A stretch of 64,000 bases of DNA from Candidatus Thorarchaeota archaeon. GTDB taxonomy: Archaea; Asgardarchaeota; Thorarchaeia; Thorarchaeales; Thorarchaeaceae. The DNA lies in assembly GCA_021498125.1 (NCBI GenBank), contig JAIZWL010000004.1, positions 62,001 through 126,000 of the forward strand, read 5' to 3'. Both the position numbers and the translations under genes were made by a program. Under the pieces are notes generated by a model that saw only the letters and a list, made by a program, of their open reading frames with translations, had not been told where the DNA came from and searched no databases. Below are positions 18,992-27,368 of this stretch, piece by piece; positions within the stretch are counted from its first letter, which is position 1, and each line of letters begins with the position of its first letter.

Positions 18992-20863
18992 ATGATGATG
19001 AGAAGAGAAAGACCCGCTATTACACTTGTAACGCTTGCAATGGTATTAACACTAATCGCCGCACCACCAGCTATTACACAAACAACATCTATGACACCAC
19101 AAGTGGTGAGGGTTACGGGAGAAATAATTGATAATTATATTAACGCGACATACGAACTCCAATTTGTGAATACACTCGCTCAAGCACAAGAGGTGTTTTG
19201 GAAATTTCCACTTCAGACAGGGATCCGACTCAGCAATATATCTCTGGAATTATCGAATGCAACCTATTGGGGTCATCTTCTAGACATCAATGAAGCAATC
19301 CAGAAGTATAACGAGAGCGTACAGCAAAACAAGAGCGCGATACTTATGACTCAATATTATGGGGGGTATGCATTATCATTTAACTTGGAAGCAAGAACAA
19401 GTGCCACTGTGAGAGTCATGATCGAGGGACTCCTCACACGAGTGAATGGAGTGTATACACTACGATTGCCCGTTGCAAAAGATCAGACTGTTCAAGCAGA
19501 CTTTGATATTGACCTAACAGTGAGATGTAATTACGGGACGATTGAAGGATATAATTTGAGAGGAGTGAATGGTCTGACCGTCACATATCTGAGCGATGGT
19601 GTAAGACTACAACACTCAGAAACAAACGTCTATGTGCCACAAGATCTCGCTTTGACGTATGCAATAATCAATCAGCCGGATAGTAAGATTATCACATATA
19701 CAAATGGCACAGACGAATTCTTTGGGTATCTCTTGGCCCCACTGATGACGGATACTGCGACTACATATCAAAGACGCTACGTGTTTGTGATCGACATATC
19801 CGGTTCAATGACCGGTGAAAAGATCGAGCAAGCAAAGGATGCATTCATTACCATGATGGATGATCTGACTGACAAGGATTTATTCAATGTGATTGCGTTC
19901 TCGACTACCGTAAGTACGCTCTGGACGGAGTTACATGCTGGAGTTACGGCCAATATCCAAGCAGCACAGAATTGGGTCTCGGGACTCACAGCTGATGGAT
20001 CAACCAACTTCTACGGAGCCTGTGAAACCGGGCTACAGATGTACACCGAATCTGAAACGAATTACATCAACGTAATGATGATCTTGTCTGATGGTATGCC
20101 GACAGCAGGAGAATATCAAGAACCTAGTGAGATAATCTCGCATCTGAATGAAAAGAACATACATGGCGTGTCTATTTCGACCATCGCATTTGGAGCGAAT
20201 GCTGATAGTTCGATGATGGCCGATCTTGCAGCTCAGAATGATGGTTACTTCACCTTTATCGAACCCGGTGAAGAAGCATCAACACAAATCCTTCAGTTTT
20301 ATAAGATGCTGTCTGTTCCAGCCGCCTCAAATTACTCGATAGGCATCACAGGTGCAACAGAGATTAATACACTCAGCCCCCTCTACGGATCACCATTCTT
20401 CAACGGAACAGAGATCCTTGTCACGGGGCGATATAATGGATCACTATCAATCCATACCTCCATCGAGTATAGTACGGGACCAGTTGAATACAAAGACACA
20501 GTGGGACCAGCAACTAATACCACACCACATCTTGAACGAATCTGGGCTCAAACAAGAATCTCGTTTCTTGTAAAGCAGTTTGCCAGCACAAATGACTTGG
20601 CACAGTATGATGAGATCATCTGGTTGTCATTTCATTATGGTATTGTAGTCCGCGGATACACAGCCCTATTTCTCGCCACCGAAACCGAATTCCGAGAACA
20701 GACCGCTACTCTAACGGGTACTCAGACAGTTATAATAGGAACTGGGTTTGCACCAGGAGTGGTTGCATCTGATGCACTCTTCTGGAAGCTGATTACATTT
20801 GGAGCCATCGGCATAGGAGCAGCTATGGTCATAATAGTCATATATGTCAGAGTTAAACGATAG
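18992..20863 (+). CDS. VIT and von Willebrand factor A domain surface protein
   Basis: The 623-aa product has a signal peptide (about residues 8-30, ending AITQT) and an N-terminal VIT (vault/inter-alpha-trypsin) domain (about 32-165) with the typical FxxP.....V..F. It then has a VWA domain (about 262-440) with an intact metal-binding MIDAS motif DISGSM, a Thr and Asp further on (SDGMPTAGEY), a C-terminal beta region, and one membrane span (about 595-618) with a short basic tail. Secreted VIT-VWA proteins typically mediate metal-dependent protein binding at the surface. Three ATG codons in a row open the frame. It is divergent from the giant TSP3 protein and converges on the NACHT gene with a 24-base gap. 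The binding partner is unknown. Confidence 0.88.
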   Translation: MMMRRERPAITLVTLAMVLTLIAAPPAITQTTSMTPQVVRVTGEIIDNYINATYELQFVNTLAQAQEVFWKFPLQTGIRLSNISLELSNATYWGHLLDINEAIQKYNESVQQNKSAILMTQYYGGYALSFNLEARTSATVRVMIEGLLTRVNGVYTLRLPVAKDQTVQADFDIDLTVRCNYGTIEGYNLRGVNGLTVTYLSDGVRLQHSETNVYVPQDLALTYAIINQPDSKIITYTNGTDEFFGYLLAPLMTDTATTYQRRYVFVIDISGSMTGEKIEQAKDAFITMMDDLTDKDLFNVIAFSTTVSTLWTELHAGVTANIQAAQNWVSGLTADGSTNFYGACETGLQMYTESETNYINVMMILSDGMPTAGEYQEPSEIISHLNEKNIHGVSISTIAFGANADSSMMADLAAQNDGYFTFIEPGEEASTQILQFYKMLSVPAASNYSIGITGATEINTLSPLYGSPFFNGTEILVTGRYNGSLSIHTSIEYSTGPVEYKDTVGPATNTTPHLERIWAQTRISFLVKQFASTNDLAQYDEIIWLSFHYGIVVRGYTALFLATETEFREQTATLTGTQTVIIGTGFAPGVVASDALFWKLITFGAIGIGAAMVIIVIYVRVKR

Positions 20864-20887
20864 CGACTATAGAGTAGAGTCATGAGT

Positions 20888-23800
20888 CTATCTACCGAAA
20901 CGTAGCAATGGACTCATGGCCGTCCCCAATGCGATACACTCCTCGCGTGTATAAGAGGTGCTCGAGGCCAGTGCTTCACTTATGACCAGACCATAGAGAA
21001 TTTCGGGTTCACGTCCAGCAATACCAAGTGCTACGGCTGCTGCGCGGCGATGGCCCTCATCAGGACTCTCAGCAAATGGTTTGAGTAATTCAAGACGTGA
21101 CTCATCGTTATCGAGATCGGACGCCGCCATACCCAGAGCCATGATTGCTGCTCGACGCACAGTCCGTTCTGAGTCATCAGTCATCCGTTTGAGCTGACTG
21201 ATTGCTTCTTGAGAATCACGGAACAGCCCTGAAGCATAGCCCAGACCAATAGCTCCCGCCGCACGGACGTATTCGTTCTTATGTTTGAACAGGGTCTCCA
21301 ATTCTTGTATTGGTTGCTTTGTTCTGAGACCAAGCATCGAATAGCCAATACCTGCACAAAACTTGACATCCTGTTCTTCGTCATTGAGAAGTTTCTTGAG
21401 AGCATCAAGCTCGACTTTCGGATCTACAATGACGCTCGACAAAAGACCTAAAGCTAGGGCCGCTGAACTTCGAAGGAGAGAGTTTTTGTCTGAGAGATAG
21501 TGACGAAGATATTGTGAGAGCCCTTCAGTATCAGTAGTTCGGGTCGAGAGAAGGCCCAGTCCAAGCAGAGCCATCATCTGCATTTTCCCATACCCATTCT
21601 TTAGAGCCTCTTTCAATTTGCTGATGATCCTATCCGCATCCTGTGCAACAGTACCAAATAGTGCCAAGGTGAGAACAGCAGCGCCACGGACTTCATCATG
21701 AGAATCATCAAGAAACTCCAGAATGGGAGCAATGGCCTCATCGGGATGCAATAATTGTGAAACACTGACACCAACACCGAGAAGCGCACCACTCCGGACT
21801 TGCCCATCGGCGTCCGAAAAGGCCTTCTTGAAGTCTTTTGCTAGTAGCTTGGAATCCACCCTCACCGTCACTAATCCAGAGGCAAAACCGCCAGCTTTGC
21901 GAACAGACCAGTCCTCATCCTCAACAAGATCCTTTGCGAGACCAATAATCGTATCATTGTCTAAACTCGCAGATACAGCAACAAGACCCCAGGCTGCACC
22001 ACCACGAAACTCGGGATCGGGGTCTTCAAGGAACGGACGAATCGTCGGGAAACGATCTTGTTTGTTGGGGATAGTGGAGAGAGCAATACCCAGAGAGATG
22101 ATTGCTGCACGACGAACCTGTAAATCAGAGTCATTAATGAGAAACATCAACCGCTTCACGAGTGGTGGATACGTACTTGACGTGGTTGGAGGTAATACTC
22201 CGGCATCAGTGGATTGCGAAGAGAGTTCAGAGGGAGCTGGTTCGCTGGATGTGCCAGTGAATGACTGGGACAAGCCCTTTGTTGTTGCTCGTGAAGGTAG
22301 TTCTTGAATGCTTGATCCCGAATCGATTCTGCGAGGCTCCTCTGGTGTGTCTGTGTGAACCGGAACGGTCTCCACCGAGATGACAGGAGGCTCAATTGAT
22401 GGAACTCCACTCTCGGTCAGTTGCTTGACGATCTTAGTGACAACTTCAGCTTTCTGAGGTATGAACGACTTGATGCGTTGGAGCATCTCTTCCAGCCTAT
22501 CAGGATTACTCTGATGGCGGAGAACAGTCAATGCCACAAGTGGGACAAGAAATTCAGGACTTAGAGAAACCGCGGTCCCACTCCGCTCAATTCGAATCTT
22601 GAGCATACCTGACGAAACAAGGGTGGTGAATGTACTGGACTCCGCTTCGATGGGTAGATCAAAGAGCGGTAACGATTCACACTGCGCCTCGATCAGTTTT
22701 TCTACAGTCGCATAAAGCGAATCGCGTTCAGCCAAGATTCCAAGCCGTCTGAAGACGGAATCGGCATATTTCGGTCCCCCTGCGAACAAGTCCAAGAACT
22801 CGGGAGAGGAAGGAGAAGGAAGAAAGCCGAGACGCTTGTACCAATCTGCGGACAATCTGAGAATGTATGGTTTACTCAGGAGTGGTAAGAGGTCAAAGGG
22901 GACTTCATTAGGAAGACCATAACGGGTCATCGCTTGACGTAACTCGGTATCGGTGAACTCGGTTATCAATACTGATACGGGCGTGTTGATTCCGTAACTC
23001 CTTGCATTATCAGTAGCCGTCTGATCTTTATATATATAATATTTTAACTCGTTCGTCCCACGCACGATCTCACGCCGTGAGGTCCAGTCTGCACATCTGC
23101 ATGACAGAATGAAGAACACATAATCGGATCTTGCAGAAGAGAGGCTACCCAAGAGATAACTGATACTTGAGGGGTCCATTTCATCAAGACCGTCGAGAAA
23201 GATGTACGCATTCTCGCCCGCCCCGCTGAGAATGGGATCTATCAGGTCTACAAGAGCAGGTAGGGTTTCCACTCTGAAAATACTAGTGAGCGCCTTCAGA
23301 CCGTGGAGCAATGGAACAAAGAAGGTCGGTGCGCCCAAGTCTGCAATCTTTCGCGACATTCGGGCCATATACCATGTCTTTCCCAGACCCGCATCACCCA
23401 GCACGACAAAGATATTGCGATCGGTCATTCCCGCATCGCCAATAAATCTATCAAAGATCATCTCGTGTTTTGTACGTGCAACATAGAGCGAATCATCATA
23501 CCGCACGCCGAAACCTGTGGCACCTGTGGTTCTCTGACGCTGAAGATTGCCTATCACAAGAAGACGAGAGAAATCAAGGGTCTCGGGCGAAGAATATTTG
23601 CCCATGAATTTTCTGAAAGAGATGTCGAGACCGCGCTCCATTGCTGCCAGTCTACGAAGAACCTCATCAAGGGCCTCATTGGTCTGCTGACCTTGGGCTA
23701 AGACCATGTCGATTTTAACACCCGTAGATGCGGCCAGCTCGAGTACTTGAGTGAGGAGTTCCTGATTGCCACGCAGTTGGCTGATAATATCATCCATATT

Positions 23801-24139
23801 GGCCTGAAGATCACGCAGACCATACTGAAGTCCTGCTGTCGCATCTTCAACGCTTATACCACTTCGCTCGGAGATACTGGACGCCAACTCCTCAATATCT
23901 TTAGGACGACCTAGATTCATCAGGCCACTGGCCGAGTCTTCAACCTTATTCTGAATGACTTCTCCGATCACTTCAGCACTGACGGAAACACCAATACTGC
24001 TCATTGAACGGGCAAGAAAGCTTCCTACAGCTGTTGCCGCTATTGGCCCCAAGGTTGCACCAGCCAAAACAGAGGCAGCAGTAATAACCAGTCCCTTTCC
24101 TGCTCGCTTTAGAAGATCTTTGAGTGCCACAGTAATCAA
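20888..24139 (-). CDS. NACHT-like STAND ATPase with HEAT-repeat C-terminus
   Basis: The 1083-aa protein starts with a glycine/alanine-rich hydrophobic segment (about 15-45) that could insert in or bind membrane, then a helical coiled-coil-prone region (about 80-175). The ATPase core follows: Walker A GDAGLGKT (248-255), Walker B YIFLDGLDE (312-320, the NACHT-type doublet) and VFFILSCR (341-348). After a winged-helix-like segment and a Ser/Thr/Pro-rich linker (about 575-650), about 425 residues of HEAT/PBS-lyase-type repeats follow (DSDLQVRRAAIISLGIAL is one unit). STAND ATPases of this build act as ligand-triggered switches in immunity and signalling. The repeats would sense, and the N-terminus would be the effector; those roles are inferred. 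A TTAGATATAC box about 45 bases upstream of the ATG fits an own promoter. Confidence 0.85.
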   Translation of the reverse strand: MITVALKDLLKRAGKGLVITAASVLAGATLGPIAATAVGSFLARSMSSIGVSVSAEVIGEVIQNKVEDSASGLMNLGRPKDIEELASSISERSGISVEDATAGLQYGLRDLQANMDDIISQLRGNQELLTQVLELAASTGVKIDMVLAQGQQTNEALDEVLRRLAAMERGLDISFRKFMGKYSSPETLDFSRLLVIGNLQRQRTTGATGFGVRYDDSLYVARTKHEMIFDRFIGDAGMTDRNIFVVLGDAGLGKTWYMARMSRKIADLGAPTFFVPLLHGLKALTSIFRVETLPALVDLIDPILSGAGENAYIFLDGLDEMDPSSISYLLGSLSSARSDYVFFILSCRCADWTSRREIVRGTNELKYYIYKDQTATDNARSYGINTPVSVLITEFTDTELRQAMTRYGLPNEVPFDLLPLLSKPYILRLSADWYKRLGFLPSPSSPEFLDLFAGGPKYADSVFRRLGILAERDSLYATVEKLIEAQCESLPLFDLPIEAESSTFTTLVSSGMLKIRIERSGTAVSLSPEFLVPLVALTVLRHQSNPDRLEEMLQRIKSFIPQKAEVVTKIVKQLTESGVPSIEPPVISVETVPVHTDTPEEPRRIDSGSSIQELPSRATTKGLSQSFTGTSSEPAPSELSSQSTDAGVLPPTTSSTYPPLVKRLMFLINDSDLQVRRAAIISLGIALSTIPNKQDRFPTIRPFLEDPDPEFRGGAAWGLVAVSASLDNDTIIGLAKDLVEDEDWSVRKAGGFASGLVTVRVDSKLLAKDFKKAFSDADGQVRSGALLGVGVSVSQLLHPDEAIAPILEFLDDSHDEVRGAAVLTLALFGTVAQDADRIISKLKEALKNGYGKMQMMALLGLGLLSTRTTDTEGLSQYLRHYLSDKNSLLRSSAALALGLLSSVIVDPKVELDALKKLLNDEEQDVKFCAGIGYSMLGLRTKQPIQELETLFKHKNEYVRAAGAIGLGYASGLFRDSQEAISQLKRMTDDSERTVRRAAIMALGMAASDLDNDESRLELLKPFAESPDEGHRRAAAVALGIAGREPEILYGLVISEALASSTSYTREECIALGTAMSPLLRFGR

Positions 24140-24563
24140 GCTTCCAACAATATGAACAAACTAGCACCTATAAGAATACTCAGTATATCTAATGGCCATC
24201 TAAAAATTACAACATCATTAACGTGGGAATGCAATGATTAGTCCAACACAGACACAACGTGGACAACCAGCGAACGTATATTGAACAATCGTAAACAGTA
24301 GATCCATAGCAGGCTCATCAACAACAGTGGATATCAACTCCTTCAACGTCATAGAGAGAGCCATTTTGCTTGAAAAGGTGGACGAAGTATTTTAATTGCC
24401 CGCCCACAATATCCAAGTTCTCTGCTGCTGTTGACTACCCGATTTTTGGGCAGGTTCTTCAAGTCACTGTCCCCAATTACTCACCACAACAAATGAGTTC
24501 ATTGTTATCGCGGATTAGTACTTGGAACAGACAGTATCAACTTGACTATCGTTGATATGAATG
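24140..24563. other. Intergenic stretch without a convincing gene
   Basis: The 424 bases upstream of the NACHT gene contain its likely promoter (about 24180-24190). A 48-codon minus-strand ORF at 24218-24364 begins MALSMTLKELISTVV and ends with a Cys-rich segment (CPRCVCVGL). A 61-codon plus-strand ORF lies at 24370-24555. Neither has a clear ribosome binding site or known domain. The composition is more AT-rich than the surrounding genes and matches the neighbouring DUF234 ATPase, so this may be debris of a former insertion; that is conjecture. Confidence 0.3.
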
Positions 24564-25964
24564 TCATTCGGATTCACTTAGTACTGAATCCAAATACGTT
24601 TCAAAATCTTTCAGGGCTAAGACGATCCATTTTTCTTCATTTAGTTTCTCAACTTTATCGATTTTTTTAGCGATTATACCATAATACTTTCTCCAATCGT
24701 CCAAGCCTACAAACTGTGACTTGTCGTCCAACTTTGTCAGTATTTCTTTTGCTACAGTGGCGTCAAGGTCGCTCCATTTAACCTCAAGAAATAGAGCTAT
24801 TTTCTCTTGTTCATTTAGTGCAACAATATCAATTTCTTGATCTTTATACCACCATCGTCCAATTTTGTAAAATCTGAACGGAAGTATTTTGGCATTGTTC
24901 AGTTTTAGCAGCAGCTGAATGGCGATATCCTCAAATACTTTTCCGAGATATTGATTGAAATCTTCCAGCACTTGCGTTACCAACAATTCACCTTGATCTG
25001 TTTCGATTAGATCAATATTCGGATGGACAAATCTGAACCAAAATAAGAAATATGGGTCATTGAGATAGTATCGCCCCTTTCGACTTTTCCAACTTGCCGT
25101 TATTGAAACCTCTCGACGTATTAATCCAAGATCAATTAGAACGGAGAGATATTTCCCAACAACCGCTCGTGCAAGGCCAGTCGCATTCACGATTGCCCCT
25201 AATGTTGTTTTTCCTCGTGCAACAGATTCCATAATTGCAAAGTATGTTCTTGGTTCATCTAACTCTTCTCTGAGAACAAAGAAAGCGTCTTGATACAAGA
25301 ATGAAGTTCTTTTGAAGTAGTTCGTGATATTTTCTTTAAGGCTTATTTTATCGTTAAATTCAAGCAGGTATGTTGGGGTTCCTCCAACAATCCCATAGGC
25401 TCTTACAAAATCCTCTATTGAATAACTTGGTAAGAATGCTTTGGCACTACCAAAATCCATTGACTTAAGTCTTAGCTGCGCAGTTCTTCTTCCATAAAGT
25501 GGATTTTTGTAACCGAACAATTTTTCCATCATACTAATTGAAGATCCACAAATTACAAAGAAGATTCTCGTGGAAGAGAGCTTTTGATCCCAATATTCCT
25601 GAAGTACCGAAGGCAAAGATGAATCACTCTTAACAAGGTAGGGAAATTCGTCCAACACCACTATTTGTCGATTTTGAATCTTCTGAGTGAGATATTCAAA
25701 AAATGAGTCCCAGTCATGCAGTGGATTTTTTCTTACAAGATCGTCATCAAAATAGTCGGCAAATTTCTGTGAGAAACGTCTCAGGTTTTCAATCTTGCTT
25801 GTTTCTCGCGCAAGTAAATATATCCCATTGTGCCGTCGTAATAATTCTAACAAGAGAGTAGTCTTACCTATTCTCCTCCGCCCATAGAGAACAATGAACT
25901 CGGCTTTGTTACGTTCAAACCGTTTCTCAAGAAGCCCAAGCTCCGTTTCCCGATCAACGAACAT
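24564..25964 (-). CDS. Archaeal AAA ATPase with C-terminal DUF234 nuclease-like domain
   Basis: The 466-aa protein opens with MFVDRETELGLLEKRF and a P-loop GRRRIGKT (28-35). Walker B is VVLDEFPYL (about 102-110) and CGSSISMME (about 139-147) fits the arginine/sensor region of archaeal ATPases (PF01637). A winged-helix part (about 255-330) precedes the DUF234 domain, which holds D..(about 15 residues)..FLEVKW near 393-397, the core of PD-(D/E)xK nucleases. This family is widespread and patchily distributed in archaea and often regarded as selfish or regulatory; its substrate is unknown. Base composition is clearly AT-richer than the giant genes around it, suggesting recent arrival. A TAAATAATATAC box lies about 34 bases before the ATG, so the message is nearly leaderless. 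Confidence 0.88.
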   Translation of the reverse strand: MFVDRETELGLLEKRFERNKAEFIVLYGRRRIGKTTLLLELLRRHNGIYLLARETSKIENLRRFSQKFADYFDDDLVRKNPLHDWDSFFEYLTQKIQNRQIVVLDEFPYLVKSDSSLPSVLQEYWDQKLSSTRIFFVICGSSISMMEKLFGYKNPLYGRRTAQLRLKSMDFGSAKAFLPSYSIEDFVRAYGIVGGTPTYLLEFNDKISLKENITNYFKRTSFLYQDAFFVLREELDEPRTYFAIMESVARGKTTLGAIVNATGLARAVVGKYLSVLIDLGLIRREVSITASWKSRKGRYYLNDPYFLFWFRFVHPNIDLIETDQGELLVTQVLEDFNQYLGKVFEDIAIQLLLKLNNAKILPFRFYKIGRWWYKDQEIDIVALNEQEKIALFLEVKWSDLDATVAKEILTKLDDKSQFVGLDDWRKYYGIIAKKIDKVEKLNEEKWIVLALKDFETYLDSVLSESE

Positions 25965-25990
25965 TGTATACTCACAAGTAATTTACTTTG

Positions 25991-26006
25991 GAGTATATTA
26001 TTTAGC
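25991..26006 (-). promoter_or_regulatory. BRE/TATA promoter of the DUF234 ATPase
   Basis: On the minus strand AAAAAGGC is followed by TAAATAATATACTC. Its centre near 25998 predicts a transcript start about 25972, only about 8 bases before the start codon at 25964. There is no ribosome binding site, consistent with nearly leaderless translation. Confidence 0.45.
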
Positions 26007-26216
26007 CTTTTTGTGTCACCCAAAATTGGATAAATAGAAAAACACAGGACCTCGAAAATTAAACCGAGAAAAACGATGTGATGATGTGTAAACTACGAAG
26101 TAATCAGATATGGAAACAACGCCCCAATCAAATAAACACCAACGACCGCAAAGCACAGCGCCAAGTTTAAGACATGGCCATTTGAGAACAGACCAAATGG
26201 TTTACAAACCTCCTCT

Positions 26217-27290
26217 ATGACAGGAGAAGACAGATCATCGGAGAGTGATACCGTGAGCAGTAATGACGAACGGGTCGCAGACCCATTTGAGATCGCAGCG
26301 AGCAATGCTGAAGAAATTGTGACTGATGAAGAGGTTCGAGCAATCGTCACCTCAAAGAAGAGTTTCAACTTTTACTATGGCACTGCACCCACTGGCCCCT
26401 TCCACTTTGCGTATCTCATCCCATTAACCAAACTAGTTCAACTTGCAGATATCGGTGGGAAAGGGACTATCCTGCTTGCGGATTATCATGCACATCTTGA
26501 TTCTCAAAAGACCTCATTTGAATTGATGGATTTGCGGTCTCAATATTATAAGGAGTGCATCAAAGGAATTCTTGGAGAACATGCCAAGAAACTCAAATTT
26601 GTTCGTGGCTCTTCATATGAATACAAACGCGACTATGTAGAGGATCTCTTCAAGATTGCGGCAAAAGTCACGACAAAACGAGCCCTAAGAGCTGCCAGCG
26701 AAGTGGTACGAATCAGGGGAGAGGCAAAGGTCTCAGAACTGATGTACCCGCTACTACAAATTCTTGATGTGAAATATCTCAAGGCAGACATCACAGTCGG
26801 CGGCATCGACCAGCGAAATATCTACATGCTCGGAAGAGAAATCCTTGAGTCGATCAAGTTCAAGAAAGGAGCCTATATCTTCATGCCACTGTTGCCATCG
26901 CTTCGAGGCGGTGGGGCAAAGATGTCAGCCAGTGATCCACTCTCGCATATTCGGGTCACAGACACACCGCAACAGATCAAATCGACGATCAAAAAGGCGT
27001 ACTGTCCAGCGGGAGACCTCGAACAAAATCCGATCACTGCGACAGTCCGTTACATTCTCATGCCAAGGTTTGGCAAGATCCTCATCAAGCGTAAAGAGAA
27101 GTTTGGTGGAGATATTGAGTTCAGCTCGATCGAGGAATTCGAGAAGGCGTACACAGAACAGAAACTGCATCCACTCGATGTGAAGCAGGCTGTGACAGAC
27201 GGACTGATCGAGATCCTATCACCAGCACGAGAATACTTCGAGGCGCACCCAGATATCCTGAATGAAGTCGAGAAGACCTTCGGTGAATGA
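26217..27290 (+). CDS. tyrS: Tyrosyl-tRNA synthetase, eukaryote-like
   Basis: This class I synthetase (357 aa) charges tRNA-Tyr. The ATP-binding HIGH motif is replaced by HFAY (in GTAPTGPFHFAY), matching the HVAY of eukaryotic cytosolic TyrRS (recalled sequence GTATTGKPHVAY) rather than the HLGH or HIGH of most archaeal enzymes. The stretch TILLADYHAHLD...ELMDLRSQYYKE also follows the eukaryotic form. Tyrosine-recognition residues are present: Gln and Asp in LLQILDVKYLKAD, then GGIDQRNIYMLGRE. KMSKS appears as KMSAS, followed by KKAYCPAG. The size is that of the catalytic core plus anticodon domain, without the C-terminal EMAP-like extension of animals. A GTG at 26253 with GGAG nine bases upstream is a good alternative start and gives an N-terminus of family length. 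It converges on the 2585-aa gene. Confidence 0.93.
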   Translation: MTGEDRSSESDTVSSNDERVADPFEIAASNAEEIVTDEEVRAIVTSKKSFNFYYGTAPTGPFHFAYLIPLTKLVQLADIGGKGTILLADYHAHLDSQKTSFELMDLRSQYYKECIKGILGEHAKKLKFVRGSSYEYKRDYVEDLFKIAAKVTTKRALRAASEVVRIRGEAKVSELMYPLLQILDVKYLKADITVGGIDQRNIYMLGREILESIKFKKGAYIFMPLLPSLRGGGAKMSASDPLSHIRVTDTPQQIKSTIKKAYCPAGDLEQNPITATVRYILMPRFGKILIKRKEKFGGDIEFSSIEEFEKAYTEQKLHPLDVKQAVTDGLIEILSPAREYFEAHPDILNEVEKTFGE

Positions 27291-27321
27291 TCATCACAGT
27301 AAGTCGAGAAAAATATTCGTA

Positions 27322-27358
27322 GAGGTCTCCATTGCCGCAAGAGAGCAAGAGAGACCTC
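27322..27358. terminator. Hairpin between convergent genes
   Basis: GAGGTCTC (27322-27329) pairs perfectly with GAGACCTC (27351-27358) across a 21-base loop. It lies between the tyrS stop and the convergent 2585-aa gene, with TTGTTTT following on the plus strand. It is a plausible terminator or message-end stabiliser for one or both genes. Confidence 0.45.
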
Positions 27359-27368
27359 ACTGGTTGTT

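Noticed and set aside
26093-26368. 91-codon minus-strand frame ending in a hydrophobic stretch
   Set aside because: It is mostly antisense to the tyrS start, with no start signal of its own in the intergenic part.
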